Positions 6,556-12,268 of a DNA stretch of 21,303 nucleotides are shown in pieces; the first letter of the stretch is position 1, and the number at the start of each line of letters is the position of its first letter. Location of the stretch: the NCBI GenBank assembly GCA_002353295.1, contig DEJG01000026.1, positions 36,907 through 58,209 of the forward strand, given 5' to 3'. Below the pieces are notes generated by a model, which saw only the letters and a program-made list of their open reading frames with translations, made no database searches and was not told where the DNA came from. A program made the translations under genes and the position numbers. This stretch comes from Prevotella sp. UBA2754 (GTDB taxonomy: Bacteria > Bacteroidota > Bacteroidia > Bacteroidales > Bacteroidaceae).

Positions 6556-8277
6556 ATGAAAGAGCGATATGACTGGAAATCGTTGTTGGCAAAGAAAACT
6601 TACACGCATTTTCCAGAGGCAAAAAATAAACCAATTATTGGTATTACTGGTAATTATGCCGACCTGAGTTGCAAGTTGGCTGAGGGCTATTATAAGTCAG
6701 TGTGTAAAGCAGGTGGAGTGCCTGTCATTATTCCGCCATTGGATGATACTGATATAATTATCAATACCTTGAACAGCATTGACGGCCTGATACTGAGTGG
6801 CGGTGCAGATTATGACCCTCGCTATGCAGGCGAAGAACCCGATCCCAAACTGGGCGAAATCAATGCAGAACGAGACCTTCCTGAACTTTTTATCACCCAA
6901 CTGGCCTACAATCGTCAGTTGCCTATTCTGGGCATCTGCCGCGGTATTCAGACACTGGCAATGGCACTGGGTGGTCGTGTCAAACAGGACATTACCGATA
7001 TAGCAACCATCCATCACTCGCAAGAGGAAGACCGACATCAGGCCACTCATCAAGTGACCATTGAGTCTGGCAGCATCCTCTCTAAACTCTATTCATCACG
7101 TACTATCTGTGTCAATTCTCTGCATCACCAAGCGGTATGTGACCCTGGTGAGCGTTTTCATGTAACGGCTCAATCGGAAGATGGTATTATTGAGGCTATG
7201 GAGAGTTGCGAATTCAAGAGTATCTTAGGTGTACAATGGCATCCGGAATGTCTGGAAGACGGACTTCCTATTTTCGAATGGTTGATTAAGGAGGCTGAAA
7301 CTTTCAGAAAGGTAGATACCATTCAACGTTCTATCATGACCTTAGACAGTCATTGCGACACACCGATGTTTTTCCCTCAACATGTGGATTTCGGACAGCG
7401 TGATGAGCGCATATTGGTCGACCTGCATAAAATGGACGAAGGACGTCTGTCGACATCGATAATGGTGGCCTATATTCCTCAGACCATGAACAGTGGACAG
7501 AAGGAAATGGCAGACCGCATTTTCGATAAGATTGGTGAAATTGTACAAGAGCATGAGAATGATATCGCGTTAGCCCGTACACCTGTTGATTTGAAGGCTA
7601 ACTTCGGGGCAGGCAAAAAGAGTATCATGATAGGTATCGAGAACGGTGCAGCCATCGAGGGTGATATCGAGAATTTGCGACACTTTGCTGAAAGGGGTAT
7701 TGTGTATATGACGCTCTGCCATAATGGTGACAACGATATCTGTGATTCGGCTAAGGGAAATCAGACACATAACGGCGTCAGCGAATTTGGTAAACAGGTT
7801 ATCCGCGAAATGAATCGTCTGGGAATCATGGTAGACCTCAGTCATGCCAGTGAGAAGAGTTTCTATGATGCACTCGAGCTCAGTAAAACTCCCATCATTT
7901 GCAGTCATAGCAGTTGCAGAGCTCTTTGCGACCATCCTCGCAATCTTACTGATGACCAGATGCGTGCCCTAGCTGCCAAAGGTGGTGTGATGCAGGTAAC
8001 ACTGTATCCAGGGTTCCTACGTGCTGACGGTGAGGCCACTATTGAAGATGCTATGGCGCATCTTGACCATGCTATTGAGGTGATGGGTATTGATCATGTG
8101 GGATTGGGTACTGATTTTGATGGAGATGGGGGTATTCGTGGACTTGCCAATGCTTCTGAACTTCTACAATTCACCCGCCAACTGATCAATCGAGGCTATT
8201 CTATTGAAGAAATACAGCAAATCTGGGGAGGCAATTTCCTAAGAGTTATGAATCAGGTACAAAACAGCAAATTATGA
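6556..8277 (+). CDS. Fused peptidase C26 (gamma-glutamyl hydrolase-like) and peptidase M19 dipeptidase
   Basis: This 573-residue protein joins two hydrolases. Residues 25-250 form a class I glutamine-amidotransferase-fold domain of the PuuD / peptidase C26 type: ILSGGADYDP, the nucleophile Cys128 in LGICRGIQ, and the His229-Glu231 pair in QWHPE. Residues 262-573 form a renal-dipeptidase-like M19 domain: His266 and Asp268 in DSHCDTP, Glu362 in GIENG, His430 in DLSHAS and His451 in CSHSS, the expected zinc ligands, then LGTDFDG and the closing WGGNFLRV. The C26 part would cleave a gamma-glutamyl amide bond and the M19 part a dipeptide, so a natural reading is stepwise breakdown of gamma-glutamyl peptides (for example glutathione-like compounds); the substrate is inference. 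There is no signal peptide, so it is cytoplasmic. It lies 4 bp after the Lrp gene and overlaps ybeY by 4 bp (ATGA), so all three are one operon. Confidence 0.93.
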   Translation: MKERYDWKSLLAKKTYTHFPEAKNKPIIGITGNYADLSCKLAEGYYKSVCKAGGVPVIIPPLDDTDIIINTLNSIDGLILSGGADYDPRYAGEEPDPKLGEINAERDLPELFITQLAYNRQLPILGICRGIQTLAMALGGRVKQDITDIATIHHSQEEDRHQATHQVTIESGSILSKLYSSRTICVNSLHHQAVCDPGERFHVTAQSEDGIIEAMESCEFKSILGVQWHPECLEDGLPIFEWLIKEAETFRKVDTIQRSIMTLDSHCDTPMFFPQHVDFGQRDERILVDLHKMDEGRLSTSIMVAYIPQTMNSGQKEMADRIFDKIGEIVQEHENDIALARTPVDLKANFGAGKKSIMIGIENGAAIEGDIENLRHFAERGIVYMTLCHNGDNDICDSAKGNQTHNGVSEFGKQVIREMNRLGIMVDLSHASEKSFYDALELSKTPIICSHSSCRALCDHPRNLTDDQMRALAAKGGVMQVTLYPGFLRADGEATIEDAMAHLDHAIEVMGIDHVGLGTDFDGDGGIRGLANASELLQFTRQLINRGYSIEEIQQIWGGNFLRVMNQVQNSKL

Positions 8278-8684
8278 TTACCTATAATACAGAGAACGTC
8301 CGTTTCCCACATATCAAACGTCGCGAGACAACAGCGTGGATTCGCCGCGTAGCAGCTTCTTATGGCAAGAAGGTGGGGGAGGTTGGTTATCTTTTCTGCG
8401 ACGACGAACATATTTTGGAGGTTAACCGACAGTATTTGGGTCACGACTACTATACCGACATTATTACTTTTGACTATGATGAAGGCAACGTACTCAATGG
8501 TGATCTTGTCATCTCACTCGATACTGTTCGCTCGAATGCCGAACTCTTCCACAAGGATTACGACGAAGAACTTCATCGCGTTATCATTCATGGCATCTTG
8601 CACCTCTGTGGTATCAATGATAAAGGCCCGGGAGAACGCGAATTGATGGAGGCTGCAGAGAACAAGGCTCTTGCCATGCGATAA
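8274..8684 (+). CDS. ybeY: rRNA maturation endoribonuclease YbeY
   Basis: This 136-residue protein matches YbeY (UPF0054), the single-strand endoribonuclease involved in 16S rRNA 3'-end maturation and ribosome quality control. YLFCDDEHILEVNRQYL, the TDIITFDY strand and the metal-binding motif HGILHLCGINDKG are recognisable. In the classical motif (HGxLHLxGyDH) the third ligand is His; here that position is Asp, followed by Lys. The first two His ligands are present. The start codon overlaps the stop codon of the upstream gene (ATGA), so it is translationally coupled. The hairpin at 8713-8741 follows and can also terminate this operon. Confidence 0.93.
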   Translation: MITYNTENVRFPHIKRRETTAWIRRVAASYGKKVGEVGYLFCDDEHILEVNRQYLGHDYYTDIITFDYDEGNVLNGDLVISLDTVRSNAELFHKDYDEELHRVIIHGILHLCGINDKGPGERELMEAAENKALAMR

Positions 8685-8712
8685 ATTGATGACATAGATA
8701 CATCCATAAAAT

Positions 8713-8741
8713 AGTGCTGCAACTTCATCAGTTGCAGCACT
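8713..8741 (-). terminator. Terminator of tRNA-Leu, possibly bidirectional
   Basis: A perfect 12-bp stem (8713-8724 with 8730-8741) surrounds a 5-nt loop. On the minus strand it begins 16 nt past the 3' end of the tRNA and runs into ATTTTAT, a fair T tract. On the plus strand it follows the ybeY stop codon by 28 bp, with only a weak TTTT somewhat later, so it probably ends both converging transcripts. Confidence 0.8.
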
Positions 8742-8757
8742 TGCGTTTTGAACCTTG

Positions 8758-8839
8758 TACCCAGACCCGGGCTCGAACCGGGATGGGTTGCCCCACTGGT
8801 GTTTGAGACCAGCGCGTCTACCGATTCCGCCATCTGGGC
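8758..8839 (-). tRNA. tRNA-Leu (anticodon CAA)
   Basis: Read on the minus strand, bases 8839-8758 fold as an 82-nt class II tRNA. The acceptor stem GCCCAGA pairs with TCTGGGT (first pair G-T wobble), the D-arm carries GGTAGACGC, the anticodon stem CTGGT/ACCAG encloses the loop CTCAAAC with anticodon CAA, a long variable arm follows, and the T-arm holds GGTTCGAGCC. The long variable arm and CAA identify leucine (UUG codons). The discriminator base is A and no CCA is encoded. Confidence 0.95.
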
Positions 8840-8870
8840 TCAAAATGCTTGTGAATTTTAAATTCGCGTG

Positions 8871-8900
8871 CAAAATTACAAATAAAAAATGAGAAACAAT
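8871..8900 (-). promoter_or_regulatory. Probable promoter of tRNA-Leu
   Basis: On the minus strand TAATTTTG (8878-8871) matches the -7 box and lies 31 nt upstream of the tRNA 5' end. The -33 position has only ATTG (8900-8897) at an 18-nt spacing, so the call rests mainly on the -7 box. Confidence 0.5.
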
Positions 8901-8948
8901 TACTGAAACATGAAAATTTTTAATTTATCCTTGATTTTTTATCTTTTC

Positions 8949-8980
8949 CTTGGTCGTTTCAAGTTTTTTTTGTATTTTCG
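8949..8980 (+). promoter_or_regulatory. Probable promoter of the mannose-1-phosphate guanylyltransferase gene
   Basis: CTTG (8949-8952) and TATTTTCG (8973-8980) are spaced by 20 nt; each differs from the Bacteroidota consensus by one base. The ATG follows at 9010. Confidence 0.45.
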
Positions 8981-9009
8981 TAGCATATTTCTAAGCTATA
9001 TCTAATCTT

Positions 9010-10116
9010 ATGAAAATTAACGAGAACAACTACTGTATTATTCTAGCAGGCGGACGAGGAAGGCGCCTATGGCCTTGTAGTCGAGATGAGTATCCCAAAC
9101 AATTTATTGACTTCTTTGGAACAGGACGGACACAACTGCAACAGGCTTTTGATCGCTTTACGAAAATACTGCCGCAGGGCAATGTTTTTATCTGCACGAA
9201 TAAGGAGTATGCCCCGATAGTGAGAACGCAACTGCCCGATTTGCATGAAGAGAACCTGATGATTGAACCTGTGAATCGCGGTACGGCTCCCAGTGTGGCA
9301 TGGGCTAACATGCGTGTGTGCAGAAGAAATCCTGATGCCAATGTCATCATCACTCCAAGCGACCAGTTGGTGCTCAACGAAGACGTGTTCTATCAGGATT
9401 TGGAAGAGGCTTTCTATTTTGTAGCGCATCACGACAACATGCTGACGTTAGGGGTACGGCCTACGCGCCCAGAACCAGGTTATGGGTACATACAAAAAGG
9501 CGAACTTATCATTCCCGAAGTGGCTAAGGTTCCTCGGATTTATACTGTGCAGTCGTTTGTCGAGAAACCTGAGCGCGAATTTGCACAGATGTTCATGAAA
9601 AGTGGAGAGTTCCTTTGGAATACGGGTATCATATTGAGTAAAGCTCATTTCCTGAACCAGTGCTTCCGCAAGCTGTTTCCAGAAGTGTTGAACCGCTTCG
9701 ATAACAGCCGTCTGGACATCACTATCGAGGAGGAGATGGCTTTTGTCAACGAGACCTATCCTTCGTATCCAAACATCTCTATCGACCAGGGTGTATTGGA
9801 GCATATAGAGAATGTGTGTGTCATGAATTGCGAATTCGGTTGGGCCGACCTGGGCACGTGGCATGCGCTGTACGAATACATGAGTCGTGGTGAGGGCGAT
9901 AATGTGGTGGTCGATTCTGAAGTCATCATGGAGGACTGTAGCAACAATGTGATCAAACTGCCCAAGGGTCGCTTGGGTGTTATCAACGGACTGGACGGTT
10001 ATATTGTTGCCGAAAGCGACAATGTGCTGTTGATTTGTAAAAAAAGTGACTCCTCGGCGCTCGTCAGGAAATACGTGAACGAAGTGCAGATTAAATATGG
10101 GAATGAGTATATTTAG
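9010..10116 (+). CDS. manC: Mannose-1-phosphate guanylyltransferase
   Basis: This 368-residue enzyme makes GDP-mannose from mannose 1-phosphate and GTP, for surface polysaccharide and glycoprotein glycans. The nucleotide-binding signature IILAGGRGRRLWPCSRDEYPK (residues 10-30) and the product-site motif FVEKPE (near residue 180) are clear, with EPGYGYI and WNTGI between and beyond them, and GWADLGTW near 280 as in GDP-mannose pyrophosphorylases. The length is that of the monofunctional form; the C-terminal phosphomannose-isomerase domain of bifunctional enzymes is absent. It stands alone, convergent with the HIT-greA operon, and shares the terminator at 10142-10175. A heptamer repeat begins at its stop codon. 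Confidence 0.9.
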   Translation: MKINENNYCIILAGGRGRRLWPCSRDEYPKQFIDFFGTGRTQLQQAFDRFTKILPQGNVFICTNKEYAPIVRTQLPDLHEENLMIEPVNRGTAPSVAWANMRVCRRNPDANVIITPSDQLVLNEDVFYQDLEEAFYFVAHHDNMLTLGVRPTRPEPGYGYIQKGELIIPEVAKVPRIYTVQSFVEKPEREFAQMFMKSGEFLWNTGIILSKAHFLNQCFRKLFPEVLNRFDNSRLDITIEEEMAFVNETYPSYPNISIDQGVLEHIENVCVMNCEFGWADLGTWHALYEYMSRGEGDNVVVDSEVIMEDCSNNVIKLPKGRLGVINGLDGYIVAESDNVLLICKKSDSSALVRKYVNEVQIKYGNEYI

Positions 10117-10138
10117 TTGAGAGTTGAGAGTTGAGAAT
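10114..10138. repeat. Heptamer repeat (GAGTTGA type) starting at a stop codon
   Basis: The TAG stop codon (10114-10116) is itself the first three bases of TAGTTGA, followed by GAGTTGA (10121-10127), GAGTTGA (10128-10134) and a partial GAAT. The motif is the same as at 3641-3666. Confidence 0.85.
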
Positions 10139-10141
10139 AAG

Positions 10142-10175
10142 CAAAAAGCGTTTGAGATTATTCAAACGCTTTTTG
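10142..10175. terminator. Bidirectional terminator overlapping the HIT gene stop codon
   Basis: A 14-bp stem (10142-10155 with 10162-10175) surrounds a 6-nt loop. The A tract on one side and T tract on the other allow termination in both directions: of the manC transcript on the plus strand and of the greA-HIT transcript on the minus strand. The loop (10156-10161) contains the HIT stop codon at 10158-10160, so the distal stem arm encodes the last residues of that protein. Confidence 0.85.
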
Positions 10176-10550
10176 TATTTTTGCTGCAATTTCCTTGAAT
10201 TCCTCTTCCGTGAGTTTCAGCTTCTCTTTGCGGAAGTCGGCATCAGCTTCACTCTGCATAGGGATAAGGTGGATATGGGCATGAGCAACTTCTAGGCCAA
10301 GTACTACTTGAGCCACCTTGCGACACGGGAATGCTTTTTTGATGGCTGTAGCTACGCGTTTGGCAAACTGCTGATAGCGAGCCAGCTCGTCATCGTCCAT
10401 GTCGAAGAAATAATCTACTTCACGACGGGGAATCACCAGTGTGTGCCCCTTTACTAATGGGTTGATATCCAGAAAAGCATAGAATTCATCGTTTTCTGCA
10501 CATTTGTAGCTGGGTATCTCGCCTGCTGCAATCTTTGAAAAAATATCCAT
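10158..10550 (-). CDS. HIT family nucleotide-binding protein
   Basis: This 130-residue protein belongs to the histidine-triad superfamily, Hint/HinT-like: MDIFSKIAAGEIPSYK at the start, GHTLVIPRREV, and the catalytic triad motif HAHIHLIP (His90, His92, His94). Such enzymes hydrolyse AMP-linked substrates such as adenosine phosphoramidates or acyl-adenylates. It lies 17 bp after greA on the same strand and is probably co-transcribed from the greA promoter. The gap between the two contains a short heptamer-type repeat. The physiological substrate is unknown. Confidence 0.92.
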   Translation of the reverse strand: MDIFSKIAAGEIPSYKCAENDEFYAFLDINPLVKGHTLVIPRREVDYFFDMDDDELARYQQFAKRVATAIKKAFPCRKVAQVVLGLEVAHAHIHLIPMQSEADADFRKEKLKLTEEEFKEIAAKIQKAFE

Positions 10551-10557
10551 ATTATAT

Positions 10558-10570
10558 AAGTTGAGAGTTA
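10558..10570. repeat. Short heptamer-type repeat at the greA stop codon
   Basis: The plus strand reads AAGTTGA GAGTTA here. On the minus strand it begins with the greA stop codon TAA (10570-10568) and continues CTCTCAACTT. This is one and a half units of the repeat seen at 3641 and 10114, in opposite orientation and again starting at a stop codon. Confidence 0.6.
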
Positions 10571-11035
10571 TGCTATCGAGATGTTTTCGATGCGCAGTTT
10601 AATGGTGCCCCGGGGAATTTTGATTTCAACCTCGTCGCCCACTTTCTTGCCCAGTAGTCCCTGGGCGATAGGTGTCTTAATAGAGATTTTCCCTGCACGC
10701 AGGTCGGCCTCGTTCTCACTGACGATGGTGTACGACATTTTTGTGTTAGTGGTCAGATTGGTCATCTCCACCTTTGTCAGTATCTGCACCGTCTCTGTGC
10801 TCAGGCGTGAAGTGTCTACCACTTTAGCCTCTGTGATAGTCACTTTCAGTCGGTTAATCTTGTCCTCCAAGTGGGCCTGTGCTTCCTTGGCTGCATCGTA
10901 CTCAGAGTTTTCGCTGAGGTCACCTTTTTCGCGAGCCTCTGCAATAGCTGCAGAGGCCTTAGGGCGCTCAACAGCTTCCAATCGTTGTAATTCGGCTACT
11001 AGTTTGTCGTAGCCTTCTTGTGACATATAAGCCAT
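10568..11035 (-). CDS. greA: Transcription elongation factor GreA
   Basis: This 155-residue protein has the full GreA layout. An N-terminal antiparallel coiled coil (about 1-75) carries at its tip the motif GDLSENSEYDAAKE, whose Asp39 and Glu42 are the acidic residues that reach through the RNA polymerase secondary channel to support transcript cleavage. A C-terminal FKBP-like domain (about 80-155) includes SPIAQGLLGK-type sequence, here TPIAQGLLGKKVGDEV. It rescues backtracked RNA polymerase. The start MAYMSQEGY is typical for Bacteroidota GreA. It is the first gene of an operon with the HIT gene, driven from 11154-11185 with a leader of about 110 nt. Confidence 0.96.
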   Translation of the reverse strand: MAYMSQEGYDKLVAELQRLEAVERPKASAAIAEAREKGDLSENSEYDAAKEAQAHLEDKINRLKVTITEAKVVDTSRLSTETVQILTKVEMTNLTTNTKMSYTIVSENEADLRAGKISIKTPIAQGLLGKKVGDEVEIKIPRGTIKLRIENISIA

Positions 11036-11153
11036 ACTTTATTTACCTTATTTAATTATTTTAGTTTTTAATTACTCGAATATGCAAAAAATAAAGAATT
11101 CCGACCCGATGATGTCGAAATCCCTACTTGCTATCGTGTATTGTTATCGTTTG

Positions 11154-11185
11154 CAAAGGTAAGAAATTATTTGCAAACAACCAAA
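11154..11185 (-). promoter_or_regulatory. Bacteroidota promoter of the greA-HIT operon
   Basis: On the minus strand TTTG (11185-11182) and TACCTTTG (11161-11154) are separated by 20 nt, a full consensus match. Transcription would begin near 11147. Confidence 0.8.
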
Positions 11186-11264
11186 TTTTTTTGCTGAAAT
11201 TAATGTATCTTGGTTGATTTATGTCAAGAAAGTGTGCGTGCACAAGAAAAATTTTAGGCAATAA

Positions 11265-11295
11265 ATTGCGGATTTTCTAGAAGTTTATATCTTTG
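11265..11295 (+). promoter_or_regulatory. Plus-strand promoter without a downstream coding gene
   Basis: TATCTTTG at 11288-11295 is a perfect -7 box, with ATTG (11265-11268) 19 nt upstream as a one-mismatch -33 box. It points to the right into a region where the only coding gene is on the opposite strand, and an intrinsic terminator follows at 11340-11366. It therefore most likely drives the small RNA called at 11302-11366. Confidence 0.65.
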
Positions 11296-11301
11296 CAATG
11301 T

Positions 11302-11366
11302 GTTTTTCATAGTATTAGATTTAAGGTTAACAAAGATTAGGAACTCAGCGGAGTTCCATTTTTTTT
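11302..11366 (+). ncRNA. Candidate small RNA of about 65 nt
   Basis: A perfect TAnnTTTG box ends at 11295, and a canonical intrinsic terminator (7-bp stem, 4-nt loop, 8 T) ends at 11366. Nothing between them codes for protein. The expected transcript starts near 11302 and consists of an A/U-rich, probably unstructured 5' part of about 38 nt plus the terminator hairpin. Its last 22 nt or so are complementary to the 3' end of the PAP2 mRNA (stop codon at 11345-11347). The 5' part, around 11310-11339, seems to me similar to short sequences found repeatedly in Bacteroidales intergenic regions, but that is memory and untested. The exact 5' end is estimated. Confidence 0.55.
11340..11366 (+). terminator. 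Intrinsic terminator of the candidate small RNA
   Basis: The stem GGAACTC (11340-11346) pairs with GAGTTCC (11351-11357) around the loop AGCG, followed by A and eight T. On the minus strand no T tract follows the hairpin, so it works only for rightward transcription. It overlaps the last codons and stop of the minus-strand PAP2 gene. Confidence 0.85.
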
Positions 11367-12268
11367 GCCCTTAAGCGAAGTACGACATAGATGATGATGC
11401 CTGTAATAAGGCCCGCAAAGACATCAATGGCATAGTGGGCGTAGATGTATACTGTTGCCATACACATCAGCACATAGAAGGGCAACATCGAGAAAACGAG
11501 TCGTTTGCTGCGAGTTTGACAAGCCAGAAGCATCATGACGGTAGTCACGCCGACATGACTGCTGGGAAAGGCTGCTGTGGGGCGTTCACCTGCATCGTGG
11601 GTAATTTCCAGCAAGTGATAGAAGAACCCGTCGCTCCATCCTGGTGGTGCCATTCGTTCGCTATGTGTCAGAAAGAAGTCGCCTATATTGGGAAAAATGC
11701 CAGTTGTTATCTTTTCCACACCCACAGCCGGATAATAGAACTGCGGACCGGTGACAGGCAGGATGACAAAAACCACATAATAGATAAAAAAAGAAGATAT
11801 CAAGATATAAGCAGCTCTGTCGAACGACCGATAGCGAAAGAAGAAGTAGTAGAGTAGTATCACTACCATCAGTGGGAAGTAACTGACATACCCCAGGCAC
11901 ATCAATTCTGAGAACCATCCCCAAGGACACTTCTGCGAGAAGAGCAGAGACGGCTGGCAATGGAAAATCTTTTGCTCAAACCCTGCAAAGATATGGTCGA
12001 GATTAGGCAGTACTCGGTTCAGTTCGTAGGTATCAGGATAAAACCATGAAAGGGTAAGCATCAGTCCTGCAATACGCAAGAAATGTGTCAGTCGGCAGGG
12101 ACGCCATTGGTAAACAGCCCACATGGCCGTCATCAGTAATAGCGTTTTGCCCCGCGTGATAATCATCTGCAGGGGATTGACTATCGTATCCCACCAACAA
12201 ATCATCAGCAGCACCGTGAAAGCCATATAGGTGAGAATCACCCATTCAACAGGCCAGATTTTCTTCAT
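11345..12268 (-). CDS. PAP2 superfamily integral membrane protein (PAP2_3 / Aur1-like)
   Basis: This membrane protein of about 307 residues has roughly eight predicted transmembrane segments. The PAP2 catalytic motifs are present in the C-terminal half: ERPTAAFPSSHVGVTTV (PSSH motif with the active-site His) and HYAIDVFAG (His and Asp of the third motif). The first motif is the weak ERP just before PSSH. The arrangement, with GYVSYFPLM and VTGPQFYYP upstream, recalls the PAP2_3 group that includes inositol-phosphorylceramide synthase-like enzymes, so a lipid head-group phosphatase or transferase is likely. Which lipid it uses is unknown. The ATG at 12268 overlaps the upstream SDR stop codon (ATGA); an alternative ATG lies at 12274. 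It is co-transcribed with the SDR gene. Its stop codon lies in the terminator of the antisense candidate sRNA. Confidence 0.82.
   Translation of the reverse strand: MKKIWPVEWVILTYMAFTVLLMICWWDTIVNPLQMIITRGKTLLLMTAMWAVYQWRPCRLTHFLRIAGLMLTLSWFYPDTYELNRVLPNLDHIFAGFEQKIFHCQPSLLFSQKCPWGWFSELMCLGYVSYFPLMVVILLYYFFFRYRSFDRAAYILISSFFIYYVVFVILPVTGPQFYYPAVGVEKITTGIFPNIGDFFLTHSERMAPPGWSDGFFYHLLEITHDAGERPTAAFPSSHVGVTTVMMLLACQTRSKRLVFSMLPFYVLMCMATVYIYAHYAIDVFAGLITGIIIYVVLRLRAKKMELR

Larger units (their letters stand above)
11036..11344. other. Regulatory intergenic region between greA and the PAP2 gene
   Basis: This 309-bp gap contains the greA leader and promoter (11154-11185, minus strand), an imperfect dyad TGTGC-GT-GCACA at 11233-11244, and a plus-strand promoter and terminator that bracket a candidate small RNA (11265-11366). 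No protein-coding frame in it looks real. Confidence 0.75.

Noticed and set aside
8514..8873. Minus-strand frames over the tRNA-Leu
   Set aside because: They read through the tRNA and its terminator hairpin; a tRNA is the better explanation.
11233..11244. Dyad TGTGC-GT-GCACA upstream of the sRNA promoter
   Set aside because: It is short and matches no known regulator site that I can name; it may be chance.
11340..11357. Hairpin read as the terminator of the PAP2 gene
   Set aside because: On the minus strand no T tract follows the stem; the eight T lie on the plus-strand side, so it serves rightward transcription.
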